Below are positions 9,162 to 17,834 of a stretch of 64,000 nt of DNA, piece after piece (position 1 is the stretch's first letter; every line of letters starts with the position of its first letter). The notes under the pieces were generated by a model. It ran no database searches. It was not told the DNA's origin and saw nothing but the letters and a program-made list of their open reading frames with translations. The translations under genes were made by a program, and so were the position numbers. Source of the stretch: Sphaerotilus mobilis (GTDB lineage Bacteria; Pseudomonadota; Gammaproteobacteria; Burkholderiales; Burkholderiaceae_C); the NCBI RefSeq assembly GCF_004216565.1, contig NZ_SGWV01000009.1, positions 372,001 through 436,000 of the forward strand, read 5' to 3'.

Positions 9162-9890
9162 ATGTCCGACACCTACGTCCTCGTCCACGGCGCCTGGCAC
9201 ACCGGCGCCGAGATGGAAGCGGTCGCCAGCGAGCTGCGCGCCGCCGGCCACGTGGTGCATTGCCCGACGCTGGCCGGCAACCGGCCCAGCGACGACCGCA
9301 GCGCGATCGGCCTGGCCGACGCGGTGGCGTCGCTGGTCGACTTTGTCGAGACCGCACAGCTGCAGGGCGTGCGCCTGGTCGGCCACAGCTACGGCGGCAT
9401 GGTGATCTCCGGCGCCGCGGCCGCGCTGCTGCCCCGGCTGGCCCGGCTGGTCTACGTCAACGCCTTCGTGCCCTTGCCGGGCGAGTGCCTGAACGACCTG
9501 GTGCCGCCGCACTACACGGCCCTGTTCGACGCCATCGCGGCGGCCAACGCCAACGCGGTGATGCTGCCCTTCCCGGTCTGGCGCGAGGCCTTCATCAACG
9601 ACGGCGACCTGGCGCTGGCGCAATCGGCCTTCGAGCGTCTCAACCCGCATCCCTACCGGACCTTCACCGAGCCCTCGGCGATTGAGCAGCCGATGGCCGC
9701 GCTGATGATCGGCAAGTCCTACGTCAACTGCGTGCTCGACACCGCCCTGCCCGCCAGCCTGCCCTGGCACCCGCGGCTGTCCGAGCGCCTGGGCCTCTAC
9801 CGCTACATTGAGAGCGCGGGCAGCCACGAGGCCTGGTTCACCGAACCGGCCGCGCTGGCCCGGGCGATCGAGCGGGCCGGGCGGGATTGA
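9162..9890 (+). CDS. alpha/beta hydrolase of the salicylate esterase/EstA-like family
   Basis: This 242-aa cytoplasmic alpha/beta hydrolase has no signal peptide. The oxyanion segment YVLVHGAWHTG (residues 4-14), the nucleophile elbow GHSYGG with Ser76, and a C-terminal SAGSHE with the catalytic His are visible. This pattern fits small plant-SABP2-like and bacterial esterases acting on methyl or aryl esters. The start follows caaggaga. A strong hairpin follows the stop in the convergent space with the monooxygenase gene. The physiological substrate is not evident. Confidence 0.8.
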   Translation: MSDTYVLVHGAWHTGAEMEAVASELRAAGHVVHCPTLAGNRPSDDRSAIGLADAVASLVDFVETAQLQGVRLVGHSYGGMVISGAAAALLPRLARLVYVNAFVPLPGECLNDLVPPHYTALFDAIAAANANAVMLPFPVWREAFINDGDLALAQSAFERLNPHPYRTFTEPSAIEQPMAALMIGKSYVNCVLDTALPASLPWHPRLSERLGLYRYIESAGSHEAWFTEPAALARAIERAGRD

Positions 9891-9932
9891 GCGACAGGGA
9901 CGCGTTGATCGAGGTGTTGGGGCAGAGGACCG

Positions 9933-9961
9933 TCGGCACCAGCCCGACGGGCTGGTGCCGA
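9933..9961. terminator. bidirectional terminator hairpin between hydrolase and monooxygenase
   Basis: Two perfect 14-bp arms (9933-9946 and 9948-9961) surround a single A. The inner core is CACCAGCC...GGCTGGTG. The hairpin lies between two converging genes, and the exceptional stem length makes a role as two-way transcription stop likely. There is no T tract. Confidence 0.55.
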
Positions 9962-10043
9962 TGGGCAACCGCTCCGAATCCGTGTTGAACGCACCCAGGC
10001 GGAAAACCACCGGGCGCGTCCGTTCACACGAGAGGCCGCCCCC

Positions 10044-11834
10044 TCACCGCACGTGATGCGCCGGTGCCGGCTTGTAGACCGGCGTGTCCAGCCCGGCGTG
10101 GCGGGCCTTGAGCTGCAGCGACAGGAACTGCGAGTAATGGCGCGACTGGTGCAGGTTGCCACCGTGGAACCAGAGGTTCTTGACCGGCGTGGGCTTCCAC
10201 ATGTTGCGCAGCTCGCCCTCCCACGGGCCGGGGTCCTTGGTGGTGGCCGAGCCCAGGCCCCAGCACTTGCCGACCTGGTCGGCCACTTCGGGCGAAATCA
10301 GATCGGCCAGCCAGCCGTTCATCGAGCCGTAGCCGGTGGCGTAGACCAGCAGGTCGCAGGGCAACTCGGTGCCGTCGGTGAGCGTCACCGACTTCGGGTT
10401 GATGCGCTCGATGTTGACGCGGCTCTTGAGCTTGATGCTGCCGTTGGCCACCAGCTCGCTGGCACCGACATCGATGTAGTAGCCCGAGCCGCGGCGCAGG
10501 TACTTCATGAACAGGCCTGAGCCGTCCTCGCCGAAATCGAGCATGAAGCCGGCCTTCTCCAGCCGCGCGTACAGGTCCGCATCGCGCTTCTTCATCTCCT
10601 CGTACACGGGGATGTGGAAGGTGTGCATGATCTTGTAGGGCACGCTGGCGAAGATCAGGTCGGCCTTGTGGTGGTCGATGCCGTTGGCCACCGCCTGCTC
10701 GCTGTAGAGGCCGCCCAGCGCCAGCTCCATCAGCGAATCCGACGGGGCGATGTGGGTCGAGCTGCGCTGCAGCATCGTCACGTCGGCACCGTGTTCCCAG
10801 AGCGCCGCGCAGATGTCGTGGGCCGAGTTGTTGGAGCCCAGCACGACCGCCTTCTTGCCGGTCCAACCGTCCGAGCCGGCGTGTTTGCTGGAGTGGACCT
10901 GCACGCCCTCGAAGGTCTCGGCACCGGCGATCTTCGGCACGTTCGGGTAGCCCGAGACGCCCAGCGCGAACACCAGCTGCTTCGGGCGCAGGGTGACCGG
11001 CTTGCCCTCGCGCACCACGCGCACCTCCCAGGTCCCGCTGGCCTCGTCCCAGCGGGCCTTCTCGGCCACCGTGGAGCTCCAGTAGTTGATCTCCATGATG
11101 CGGGTGTAGTGCTCCAGCCAGTCGCCGATCTTGTCCTTGGCGGCGAAGACCGGCCAGTCGTCCGGGAAGGGCAGGTAGGGCAGGTGGTCGTACCAGACCG
11201 GGTCGTGCAGGTGCAGGCTCTTGTAGCGGTTGCGCCAGCTGTCGCCCGGCCGGGCGTTCTTCTCGATGACCACGGCGGGCACGCCCAGCCGACGCAGCCG
11301 CGCGGCCAGTGCGATGCCGCCCTGCCCGCCGCCGATGATCACGGTGTCGGGCTGCACGCTGTAGCCCAGCGTGGCCTCTTCCTCGGCGCGCTGTTCGGCC
11401 CAGGACTTGCGGCCCGGGAAGACGCCGTGTTCGGCACCCTTGACGCGCTGCGTGCCCTTCTTCTCCTCATGGCCCTTGAGCTCGGTCATGGTCGTCAGCA
11501 GCGTCCAGGCAAGCTCGCCCTTCAGGCGCAAGAGGCCGTGGCCACGCGCCAGTCCGGTCTCGAAGTCGAACCAGGCCTCGGTCACGCCGCCGGCTTCGGT
11601 GGCCTCGCCGCGCACGGTGAAGCCTCGCGCCTGCACGTCGCGGGCGCGTGCGGCCACCATCTCGCGGATCGCGTCGCGGCCTTCCTCGGTGCGGATGTTC
11701 CAGGTGAAGGCCACCAGGTCGCGCCAGTAGCTGTCGGCCTCGAACAGCGCCGCCACGGCATCGGCATCGCCGCTGTCGAGCGCCGCCTCGAAACGCCCCA
11801 GCCAAGCCTGGGCATGTTGTGTGGGTGTCGTCAT
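10044..11834 (-). CDS. FAD/NAD(P)-dependent monooxygenase with N-terminal NTF2/SnoaL-like domain
   Basis: This 596-aa flavoprotein has two parts. Residues 1 to about 110 look like an NTF2/SnoaL-type cone (DSGDADAVAALFEADSYWRD, GRDAIREMV). From residue about 163 there is a flavin monooxygenase-like core. The FAD fold VIIGGGQGG has its first Gly at 168, the GDSWRNRYKSLHLHDP segment follows, and the NAD(P) fold VVLGSNNSA has its Gly at 333. It ends with a typical C-terminal LVYATGYGS block. Such proteins hydroxylate or oxidise small organic substrates in the cytosol. The start has AGGAGA eight bases upstream. A sigma-54 promoter lies 60-75 bases before it and an AcoR-type activator gene is next upstream, so expression is probably substrate-induced. 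The substrate is unknown. Confidence 0.85.
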   Translation of the reverse strand: MTTPTQHAQAWLGRFEAALDSGDADAVAALFEADSYWRDLVAFTWNIRTEEGRDAIREMVAARARDVQARGFTVRGEATEAGGVTEAWFDFETGLARGHGLLRLKGELAWTLLTTMTELKGHEEKKGTQRVKGAEHGVFPGRKSWAEQRAEEEATLGYSVQPDTVIIGGGQGGIALAARLRRLGVPAVVIEKNARPGDSWRNRYKSLHLHDPVWYDHLPYLPFPDDWPVFAAKDKIGDWLEHYTRIMEINYWSSTVAEKARWDEASGTWEVRVVREGKPVTLRPKQLVFALGVSGYPNVPKIAGAETFEGVQVHSSKHAGSDGWTGKKAVVLGSNNSAHDICAALWEHGADVTMLQRSSTHIAPSDSLMELALGGLYSEQAVANGIDHHKADLIFASVPYKIMHTFHIPVYEEMKKRDADLYARLEKAGFMLDFGEDGSGLFMKYLRRGSGYYIDVGASELVANGSIKLKSRVNIERINPKSVTLTDGTELPCDLLVYATGYGSMNGWLADLISPEVADQVGKCWGLGSATTKDPGPWEGELRNMWKPTPVKNLWFHGGNLHQSRHYSQFLSLQLKARHAGLDTPVYKPAPAHHVR

Positions 11835-11894
11835 CGATCAAGTCTCCTGTGGTGTGGTCCACCAGGCGGATCGGGCCTGGCGACTTGATCCAGC

Positions 11895-11908
11895 GCAAGG
11901 CCCATGCC
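11895..11908 (-). promoter_or_regulatory. sigma-54 (-24/-12) promoter of the monooxygenase gene
   Basis: Read on the minus strand, GGCATGGGCCTTGC matches the -24/-12 consensus GGCACG-N4-TTGC with one mismatch and keeps the invariant GG-N10-GC spacing. The transcription start would fall near 11883, about 50 bases before the start codon. The adjacent gene encodes a sigma-54 activator, which supports the call. Confidence 0.75.
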
Positions 11909-12020
11909 GACCCCGTTCCACACAACCAAGAGGCGACGTTTGCCCGTGTTGATCGGCTTTCCCTGCGATCAGGCACGTGTGGGCACGGTCGTCAGCAACC
12001 GTTCACCGACCCCGTGCACC

Positions 12021-12068
12021 TGTCACAGCCGATCAGCTGTCACAGGCCGCGCGAGACAGCTGTCACAG
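12021..12068. promoter_or_regulatory. three TGTCACAG repeats, probable upstream activator sites
   Basis: TGTCACAG occurs at 12021-12028, 12038-12045 and 12061-12068. The last copy overlaps the stop codon of the activator gene and extends a GACAGCTGTC palindrome (12054-12063). The group lies 113-160 bases upstream of the -24 element, a normal distance for enhancer-like sites bound by sigma-54 activators. Confidence 0.6.
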
Positions 12069-14153
12069 CCCGCCGGCCGCGCCCGGCTGGTCCAGCGGCG
12101 AGACGATGCCGCAGCGCTTCATGCGCCGGTACAGCGTCATGCGCGAGCAGCCCAGGCTGCGCGCCACCGCCGACACGTTCCAGCGCTGCGCCTGCAGCGC
12201 GTGGCGCAAGGTGTCGGCTTCATCGACCTCGTTGGCCTGTTCGACGCGCCGGTCCAGCGCGGGCATCACACGTGGCTTGGACGTCCGCGGCGCGGCCGCG
12301 TGGTCAGCGTCGTCAGCGCCGCCGTGGTCGCCCGCGTCGGCCGGGCGCAGCACCGCATCCGGCAGGTCGGCCCGGGTGATGCGGCCGTCGACACAGACGG
12401 TGCGGGCGTAGTCCAGCGCGTTGCGCAGCTCGCGCAGGTTGCCGGGCCAGCGGTGCGCATGCAGGGCGGCGCGGGCCTCGTCGCTCAAAGCCGGCGTCGG
12501 CCGGGGCTCGGCCAGCATGCGGTCGATCAGGCCGTCGAGGTCGCGCCGTTCGCGCAGCGGTGGCAGCTGCACATGGGCCCCGTTGAGGCGGTAGTAGAGG
12601 TCGTCGCGGAAGCGGCCCTCGCGCACCAGCGCCTCCAGCGGCCGGTGGGTCGCGGCGATCACGCGCAGCTTGACCTTGACCGGCCGGGTCGCGCCGATCG
12701 GCAGCACCTCGCGTTCGGCCAGCACACGCAGCAGCCGGGCCTGCAGCGGTCGCGGCATGTCGCCGATCTCGTCGAGGAAGAGCGTGCCGCCGTCGGCCTC
12801 CTGGATCAGCCCGCGCTTGCCCTTGGGGCCGGCACCGGAGAAGCTGCCCGCGAGGTGGCCGAACAGCTCGCTCTCGATCAGAGACTCGGGAATCGCCGCG
12901 CAGTTGACCGCCACAAAGGGCCCGCTGCGCCGTTCGGATGCCGCGTGCATGGCCTGCGCGAACAGCTCCTTGCCGCTGCCGGTCTCGCCGGTGATCAGCA
13001 GGCTGACGGGGCTGTTGACCAGCCGGGCGGCGCGCTCGATCTGGCGGTCCAGCGCCGGGTCGCCGGCCGACAGCACGGCCAGCGGCGCGGGCACCTTGAG
13101 GTCAGCCGACAGGTCGGCGATCAGCCCGGCGTCGCCACCCGGGCGCTGCACCTGCGGCCGACCCGGCGGCGGCGAGGCCAGCAGGAACAGCAGCTGCCGG
13201 CCGTCGCTGCGGCGCACCGCGCGCTGGTCGACCGAACGGCCCTGCACATAGCGGCCGAGCCGCTCCAGCGGCACGTCGATCAGGCGCGCCAGCGGCTGGC
13301 CGATCAGCGCCGAAGGCCGCCCCGGCATCGCCGCCAGCCCCGGCAGGCCGGCCTCGAACAGCAGCTGGGCGCGGCGGTTGTGGCCGATCACGCGGCCGGC
13401 CTCGTCCAGCGCCAGCAGGTAGTCCGGGTTGACGTCGAGGAACTGCGGCGCCTCGCTCAGGCGCAGCACCCAGTCCTGCCGGTGGCGCTGCAGGAAGGCG
13501 GCGTTCTCGACGTGCTGGGCATAGACCTTCACCAGCTGCAGCGCCAGATGCTGGCTCTCCTTGGGCTGGGCCGAGCTGAGCTGCGAGATGTCCAGCACGG
13601 CCTGCAGCCGCCCGAGCGTGTCGTGCACCGGCGCGGCGGTGCAGGTCAGCGGGATGTGTGTGGCGTCGAAGTGGTCGTCCAGATGCACCGTCAGCGCCTG
13701 GCCGGTGCTCAGGCAGGTGCCGACGCCGCAGGTGCCGGCGTGGTGCTCGCTCCAGTCGGCCCCCAGATAAAGCCCGGCGCGGCGCAGATGCGGCTCCAAC
13801 TGCAGGTCGCCCAGGAAGTCGACGGTGATGCCCCGCGCATCGGTCAGCAGCACGACATAGCCCTGTCCGGCCACCTGCTGGTAGAGCGACTCCAGCCCAT
13901 GCCGCGCGATCGACAGGAAGGCATCCATCTGGTCCTGGTGCTCGCGCAGCCGGGCCTGCGGCAGGATGACCGCCTCCTGCATCCGGGTCGGATCGAGCCG
14001 GTGCTCGCGCACGCAGCGCTCCCAGCTCGCCCGGATGATGGTGTCGTGCCGCGCCGCAGCCGGCACGCCGATCCCGCCATCGGCCACCTGCATCACCGTG
14101 GCGATGTGGGCCTGCCGGTTCAGCGGCGAGGCAAGGGGCGCGGCAGCGGCCAT
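12063..14153 (-). CDS. AcoR-like sigma-54-dependent transcriptional activator
   Basis: This 696-aa bacterial enhancer-binding protein has the N-terminal [12 protein letters not shown] motif (about residues 44-55) and a GAF-type sensor region (about residues 80-230, with [12 protein letters not shown]), as in AcoR-family regulators. The AAA+ domain contains Walker A GETGSGKE at 389-396 and Walker [12 protein letters not shown] Fis-type helix-turn-helix closes the protein ([22 protein letters not shown]). The sigma-54 contact loop, normally GAFTGA, reads GSFSGA at 436-441. The gene is followed on the same strand by the monooxygenase with its sigma-54 promoter. It probably senses a small metabolite through the GAF domain and switches on that gene. 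Confidence 0.9.
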   Translation of the reverse strand: MAAAAPLASPLNRQAHIATVMQVADGGIGVPAAARHDTIIRASWERCVREHRLDPTRMQEAVILPQARLREHQDQMDAFLSIARHGLESLYQQVAGQGYVVLLTDARGITVDFLGDLQLEPHLRRAGLYLGADWSEHHAGTCGVGTCLSTGQALTVHLDDHFDATHIPLTCTAAPVHDTLGRLQAVLDISQLSSAQPKESQHLALQLVKVYAQHVENAAFLQRHRQDWVLRLSEAPQFLDVNPDYLLALDEAGRVIGHNRRAQLLFEAGLPGLAAMPGRPSALIGQPLARLIDVPLERLGRYVQGRSVDQRAVRRSDGRQLLFLLASPPPGRPQVQRPGGDAGLIADLSADLKVPAPLAVLSAGDPALDRQIERAARLVNSPVSLLITGETGSGKELFAQAMHAASERRSGPFVAVNCAAIPESLIESELFGHLAGSFSGAGPKGKRGLIQEADGGTLFLDEIGDMPRPLQARLLRVLAEREVLPIGATRPVKVKLRVIAATHRPLEALVREGRFRDDLYYRLNGAHVQLPPLRERRDLDGLIDRMLAEPRPTPALSDEARAALHAHRWPGNLRELRNALDYARTVCVDGRITRADLPDAVLRPADAGDHGGADDADHAAAPRTSKPRVMPALDRRVEQANEVDEADTLRHALQAQRWNVSAVARSLGCSRMTLYRRMKRCGIVSPLDQPGAAGGL

Positions 14154-14222
14154 GGTCGGTCTCCGGTCAGATCGGAACCGCCGAATGTGCCGCAGGGGCG
14201 GCGGGGTGGCGAGGGGGTGGAA

Positions 14223-14612
14223 TCACGGAGCGGAGGACGGCCAGAGGCGGGCGAAATCAAACGACAGTTGGCGGTGGTGACGGATGGACAGGAGATGGAC
14301 CGTCGATCCGGCTTCCGTGACCGTGTAGAGGATCAGATAGTCGCCATGCAGGTATTCACGCAAGGCACTGGCCACCCCAGCGGGCAGCGTCGCCAGTTGG
14401 GCCAGGGCCTCTGCCGACTGCGGCGGGTTCTTCAGATAGCGCCGCCCGATGCGAGGGAACCGGGCCAGGTTAGGGACAACCGTGGCGCGCAGTTCGGCCA
14501 ACAGGTCGTCGAAGGCAAAGGCGGCATCGGCTTCGGTCAGGAACGCCTCGATGTCGTCCAGCCGCTCCAGGAAGCTGGCCGTCAATTCGACGCGGTACAG
14601 ATCCTCAGCCAT
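14223..14612 (-). CDS. ParE/RelE-family toxin
   Basis: This 129-aa protein of the ParE/RelE fold contains YRVELTASFLERLDDIEAF near the N-terminus, the RFPRIGRRYL segment and the YLILYTV...VHLLSIRHHRQ core with its C-terminal HHRQ. The start at 14612 was chosen because it overlaps the end of the antitoxin gene by 8 bases, the usual arrangement; a longer frame continues inside the antitoxin gene. ParE toxins block gyrase and RelE toxins cut mRNA; which applies here cannot be told. It forms a module with the Phd/YefM-type gene upstream. Confidence 0.8.
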   Translation of the reverse strand: MAEDLYRVELTASFLERLDDIEAFLTEADAAFAFDDLLAELRATVVPNLARFPRIGRRYLKNPPQSAEALAQLATLPAGVASALREYLHGDYLILYTVTEAGSTVHLLSIRHHRQLSFDFARLWPSSAP

Positions 14613-14928
14613 GCTTCTTGGCGGCCTTGCCTGTGGCTGCGCTGGCGCGGCGTTGTTGAAGCTGGGCGAGGGCGGCATCGGCACCGTAGGCGCGGCCGGC
14701 CTCGATGTCGGCCAGGCTGCGCTTGGCGTCATCGATCAGCAGGAGATGGATGCGCTCGCGCTCCAGCTGGTGGTAGTAGTCCAAGCGGTCGGCATCGATG
14801 AGGGCCACGTAGCTCTCACCGTTTTTGGTGATGATCTTCTCGGCCCCGGCCTTGGCCTGATCGGCCAGCTCGGAGAGGTTGGCGCGTGCCTGGGTGAAGG
14901 GCACCACATCGCTGGCTGAAAATCCCAT
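14605..14928 (-). CDS. Phd/YefM-family antitoxin
   Basis: This 107-aa antitoxin has the N-terminal fold of the Phd/YefM group: VVPFTQARANLSELADQAKA, then EKIITKNGESYVALIDADRLDYY. The C-terminal half (IDDAKRSLADIEAGRAYGADAALAQL), rich in helix and ending in a basic tail, is the usual toxin-binding extension. It is first in the operon and shares 8 bases with the toxin gene. A 12-bp palindrome 26 bases upstream of its start is the probable autoregulatory site. Confidence 0.85.
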   Translation of the reverse strand: MGFSASDVVPFTQARANLSELADQAKAGAEKIITKNGESYVALIDADRLDYYHQLERERIHLLLIDDAKRSLADIEAGRAYGADAALAQLQQRRASAATGKAAKKHG

Positions 14929-14953
14929 GACCGGCTCCTCGCTTGGGTAGATG

Positions 14954-14965
14954 ACAGAATTCTGT
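14954..14965. promoter_or_regulatory. palindromic operator of the ParE/Phd module
   Basis: ACAGAATTCTGT is a perfect 12-bp palindrome 26 bases upstream of the antitoxin start. It lies in an A/T-rich island between this module and the divergent CYTH gene. It could control both genes. Function is inferred from position. Confidence 0.5.
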
Positions 14966-15020
14966 GCAGTCTACGACAGCGCCCAGGCTGCCTGCACCGG
15001 CCCTCCCCAAGGAATGCCCC

Positions 15021-15956
15021 ATGCCCAGCAACATCGAGATCAAGGCCCGCCTCCCCTCCCTCGCGGCCGTCGAGCCGCTTGTTGCGGCGGTGGCCAACGA
15101 GGGGCCGGTGGTGCTGCTGCAGGACGACACCTTCTTCGCCTGTGCGAACGGTCGGCTCAAGCTGCGGGCCTTCGGGCCGGATGCACAGGGCAGGACCGCG
15201 CCGGCCGAGTTGATCTTTTATCAACGGGCCGACGCGGCCGGGCCGAAGGCCAGCCACTACCGCATCAGCGCCTGCCCGGATCCGGACGGCATGCGTGCCT
15301 TGCTGGCCGAGGCGCAGGGCCAGACCGGGCGGGTGCGCAAGCGGCGCGTGCTCTACATCGTGGGACGGACCCGCGTGCACCTGGATGCCGTCGAGGGGCT
15401 GGGCGACTTCCTGGAGCTGGAGGTGGTGATGCGCGACGGCGAGCAAGCCGAGGTCGGTCTGGCCGAGGCGCGTGCGCTGATGGCGCAGCTGGGCATCGGC
15501 GCGGACCAGCTGGTGGCGCGGGCCTATGTCGACCTGCTGGCCGATGTCCGGGCCTGGCACCTGGACCTGGCCGATTCCGAGCTGGCGGAGATCCGGCTCG
15601 ACGCGGACGGCGGCCTGCAGCTGCGGCTGGCGGTCGCGGTGCTTGTTCCGTCAGCCGCGCAACGCGCCGAGGGCGTCGAAGCCGAACACGCGCTGGGTGC
15701 GAGCCTGCGCTTCGAGGCGGTCGACGGAATAGATGCGGCGACGCTCGCCGAGGTCACGCCCGGCCGCATTCGCAGCGCCCGGGTGGTCGGCGTCGACACG
15801 GGCCGCACGCTCGCCCTGCCCTGCCCGGGCACGCTGACCGGTTCGCTGCGGCTGGAGCTTGCGCCCGCCCACGGTCCTGCACTGGCGGTGCGGGCGGCCG
15901 GCGTCACGGTGAGCCTGCCCGACGCAGCGCCGCGCCTAGGCGTTCACGCCTGCTGA
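15021..15956 (+). CDS. CYTH-domain protein with an extra C-terminal region
   Basis: This 311-aa protein starts with the CYTH signature NIEIKAR (residues 4-10). It continues with the basic and acidic strand residues of a triphosphate tunnel fold (RLKLRAFG, AELIFYQR, YRISAC, KRRVLYIVGRTRVHLDAVEGLGDFLELEVV), ending near residue 170. CYTH proteins bind triphosphates (class IV adenylate cyclase, thiamine triphosphatase, inorganic triphosphatase); the exact activity is not fixed. Residues of about 175-311 form a second region (DSELAEIRLDADGGLQLRL onward) that I do not recognise. The start at 15021 follows AAGGAA; an in-frame ATG-less extension upstream would run into the operator. Its 3' end overlaps the LysR gene by 13 bases. 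Confidence 0.75.
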   Translation: MPSNIEIKARLPSLAAVEPLVAAVANEGPVVLLQDDTFFACANGRLKLRAFGPDAQGRTAPAELIFYQRADAAGPKASHYRISACPDPDGMRALLAEAQGQTGRVRKRRVLYIVGRTRVHLDAVEGLGDFLELEVVMRDGEQAEVGLAEARALMAQLGIGADQLVARAYVDLLADVRAWHLDLADSELAEIRLDADGGLQLRLAVAVLVPSAAQRAEGVEAEHALGASLRFEAVDGIDAATLAEVTPGRIRSARVVGVDTGRTLALPCPGTLTGSLRLELAPAHGPALAVRAAGVTVSLPDAAPRLGVHAC

Positions 15957-16897
15957 GCTGGCGACGCCGCCGCGCCCGTCCAGCCCGTCCCGCCGGTCCA
16001 GTAGCTGGGCGCCCCATACGTGTGCTTGAGGTAGTCGATCCACAGCCGCACCCGCAGCGGCAGGTGGCGGGCGTGGGAGAAGACCGCGTAGATGCCGTTC
16101 GGCGGGGCGGCGTAGTCGTCCAGCACGGCCACCAGGCGGCCGCTGCGCAGGTCGTCCTCGACCTCCCACTGGCTGCGCCAGGCCAGCCCGAGGCCGTCGC
16201 GGCACCAGGCGTGCAGGACCTGGCCGTCGCTGCAGTCCAGCCGGCCGGGCGGACGCAGGTGGCTGACCTCGCCGTCGATCGCAAAGGCCCAGCCGCGCGA
16301 CTGGCTGGCCTCGGAGCTGAGCGTCAGGCACTCGTGGCGCATCAGGTCGCCGGGGTGTTGCGGCCGGCCGGCGCGCGCCAGATAGGCCGGCGCGGCGACG
16401 CAGCGGCGCCGGTTGTCGGCCAGCCGCACGCTGATCAGGCTGGAGTCGGGCAGGTCGCCGACGCGCACGCCGCAGTCGTAGCTTTCGTGGACCAGGTCGA
16501 TCACCCGGTCGGCCAGGTTCAGCGAGATGCGGACCTCCGGGTGCAGCGCCTGGAAGCGCGGCACCAGCGGCGCGACATGGCGGCGGCCGAAGCCGCCCGG
16601 CGCGGTCAGGCGCAACTGGCCGGCCGCCTTGACGCCACCGGCGCTGACGCTGGCCTCGGCATTGGCCAGATCGGCCAGCAGGCGGTGGCAGTCCTCCAGA
16701 AAGGCGCTGCCCTCGTGGGTCAGCGTGATGCGGCGGGTCGTGCGCAGCATCAGCTTGACGCCCAGTCGGGCCTCCAGCGCGTCGATGCGCCGGCCGATCA
16801 TGGCCGGCGCCACGCCCGCGCCCGCCGCTGCGGCGGTCAGGCTGCCCTTCTGGGCGACGGCGACAAAGGCTTCGAGCTGGGTCAGGCGGTCGGACAT
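15944..16897 (-). CDS. LysR-family transcriptional regulator
   Basis: This 317-aa LysR-type regulator has an N-terminal winged helix-turn-helix (residues about 3-60: LTQLEAFVAVAQKGSLTAAA through RIDALEARLGVKLMLRTTRR). The substrate-binding domain follows from about residue 90, with GQLRLTAPGGFGRRHVAPLV at its start. The family acts as a tetramer and usually controls a divergent neighbour; here the divergent gene is the haloacid dehalogenase, 146 bases away. The start at 16897 (MSDRLTQLEAF) is the standard family N-terminus; an upstream in-frame Met would add 17 unlikely residues. The effector is unknown. Confidence 0.88.
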   Translation of the reverse strand: MSDRLTQLEAFVAVAQKGSLTAAAAGAGVAPAMIGRRIDALEARLGVKLMLRTTRRITLTHEGSAFLEDCHRLLADLANAEASVSAGGVKAAGQLRLTAPGGFGRRHVAPLVPRFQALHPEVRISLNLADRVIDLVHESYDCGVRVGDLPDSSLISVRLADNRRRCVAAPAYLARAGRPQHPGDLMRHECLTLSSEASQSRGWAFAIDGEVSHLRPPGRLDCSDGQVLHAWCRDGLGLAWRSQWEVEDDLRSGRLVAVLDDYAAPPNGIYAVFSHARHLPLRVRLWIDYLKHTYGAPSYWTGGTGWTGAAASPAQQA

Positions 16898-17043
16898 GGC
16901 GGGGCTCCGGGGGAGTCGTTCATTCATGCATCCCATGCACGAATCCAAGAACTTTGGCGTGCGTAATGCAGATCAAAGTATGGAATAAAGTGACGACTCA
17001 CGCTGTCTCCCGATCCACCCACCTGCGATTGCCGCACTGCACC

Positions 17044-17730
17044 ATGGTCCGCGCTGTCCTGTTCGATGCCTACGGCACCCTGTTCGACGTCTACAGCGTC
17101 GGCCTGCTGGCCGAGCAGCTGTTCCCGCAGCGCGGCGAGGCGCTGGCGCTGCTCTGGCGCGACAAGCAGATCGAATACACCCGCCTCATCACCATGAGCG
17201 CACCGGACGGCAGCCGCTACCGGCCGTTCTGGGACGTCACCCGCGCGGCTTTGCAGTTCGCGGGCCAGCGCCTGGGCCTGGCGATGAGCGCCGAGGCCGA
17301 GGACCGGCTGATGAACCAGTACCGCCACCTGAGCGCCTTCCCCGAGGTGCGCGAGGTGCTGCAGGCGCTGCACGCCCGCGGCATCCGCACCGGCATCCTG
17401 AGCAACGGCGACCCGGCCATGCTGGGCATCGCGGTGCGCAGCGCCGGGCTGGACAACCTGATCGACCCGCTCCTGAGCGTCGAGCCGGTGCGCGCCTTCA
17501 AGACCGACGCCCGCGCCTACGCCCTGGGCCCGCAGGCGCTGGGCCTGCCGGCGCGCGACATCCTGTTCGTCTCCAGCAACGGCTGGGACGCCATCGGCGC
17601 GACCTGGTACGGCTACACGACCCTGTGGGTCAACCGCGCCGGCCTGCCGCTGGACCCGCTGGGCACCGAGCCCAGCCGCATCGGCCACAGCCTGGCCGAC
17701 GTGCTGGGCTTCTTCGACGAGCCGGCCTGA
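17044..17730 (+). CDS. (S)-2-haloacid dehalogenase, type II (HAD superfamily)
   Basis: This 228-aa HAD hydrolase has motif [10 protein letters not shown] with nucleophile D8, motif II LSNGDP, Lys153 in AFKTD and the [10 protein letters not shown] block. The last is diagnostic for L-2-haloacid dehalogenases, which replace halogen by hydroxyl on 2-haloalkanoic acids. The Met at 17044 was chosen because it places the motif normally; an upstream frame adds about 30 unrelated residues. It diverges from the LysR gene, a plausible regulator. It is followed 104 bases later by malate synthase, which would use the glyoxylate formed from dihaloacetate or glycolate. That link is inference. Confidence 0.88.
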   Translation: MVRAVLFDAYGTLFDVYSVGLLAEQLFPQRGEALALLWRDKQIEYTRLITMSAPDGSRYRPFWDVTRAALQFAGQRLGLAMSAEAEDRLMNQYRHLSAFPEVREVLQALHARGIRTGILSNGDPAMLGIAVRSAGLDNLIDPLLSVEPVRAFKTDARAYALGPQALGLPARDILFVSSNGWDAIGATWYGYTTLWVNRAGLPLDPLGTEPSRIGHSLADVLGFFDEPA

Positions 17731-17834
17731 TTCCTGCCTTTCTGCCTCTCTGCTGCCCTGCCGCTGGGCCTCCCTGCACATCGGCATCCCGTCCCCGACC
17801 ACAAGACCGCCAACCTCCCCCGAAGGACATCCCC

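Noticed and set aside
11904-14801. 965-codon plus-strand frame opposite the sigma-54 activator
   Set aside because: Low-complexity antisense shadow. The opposing frame has full AAA+ and Fis motifs.
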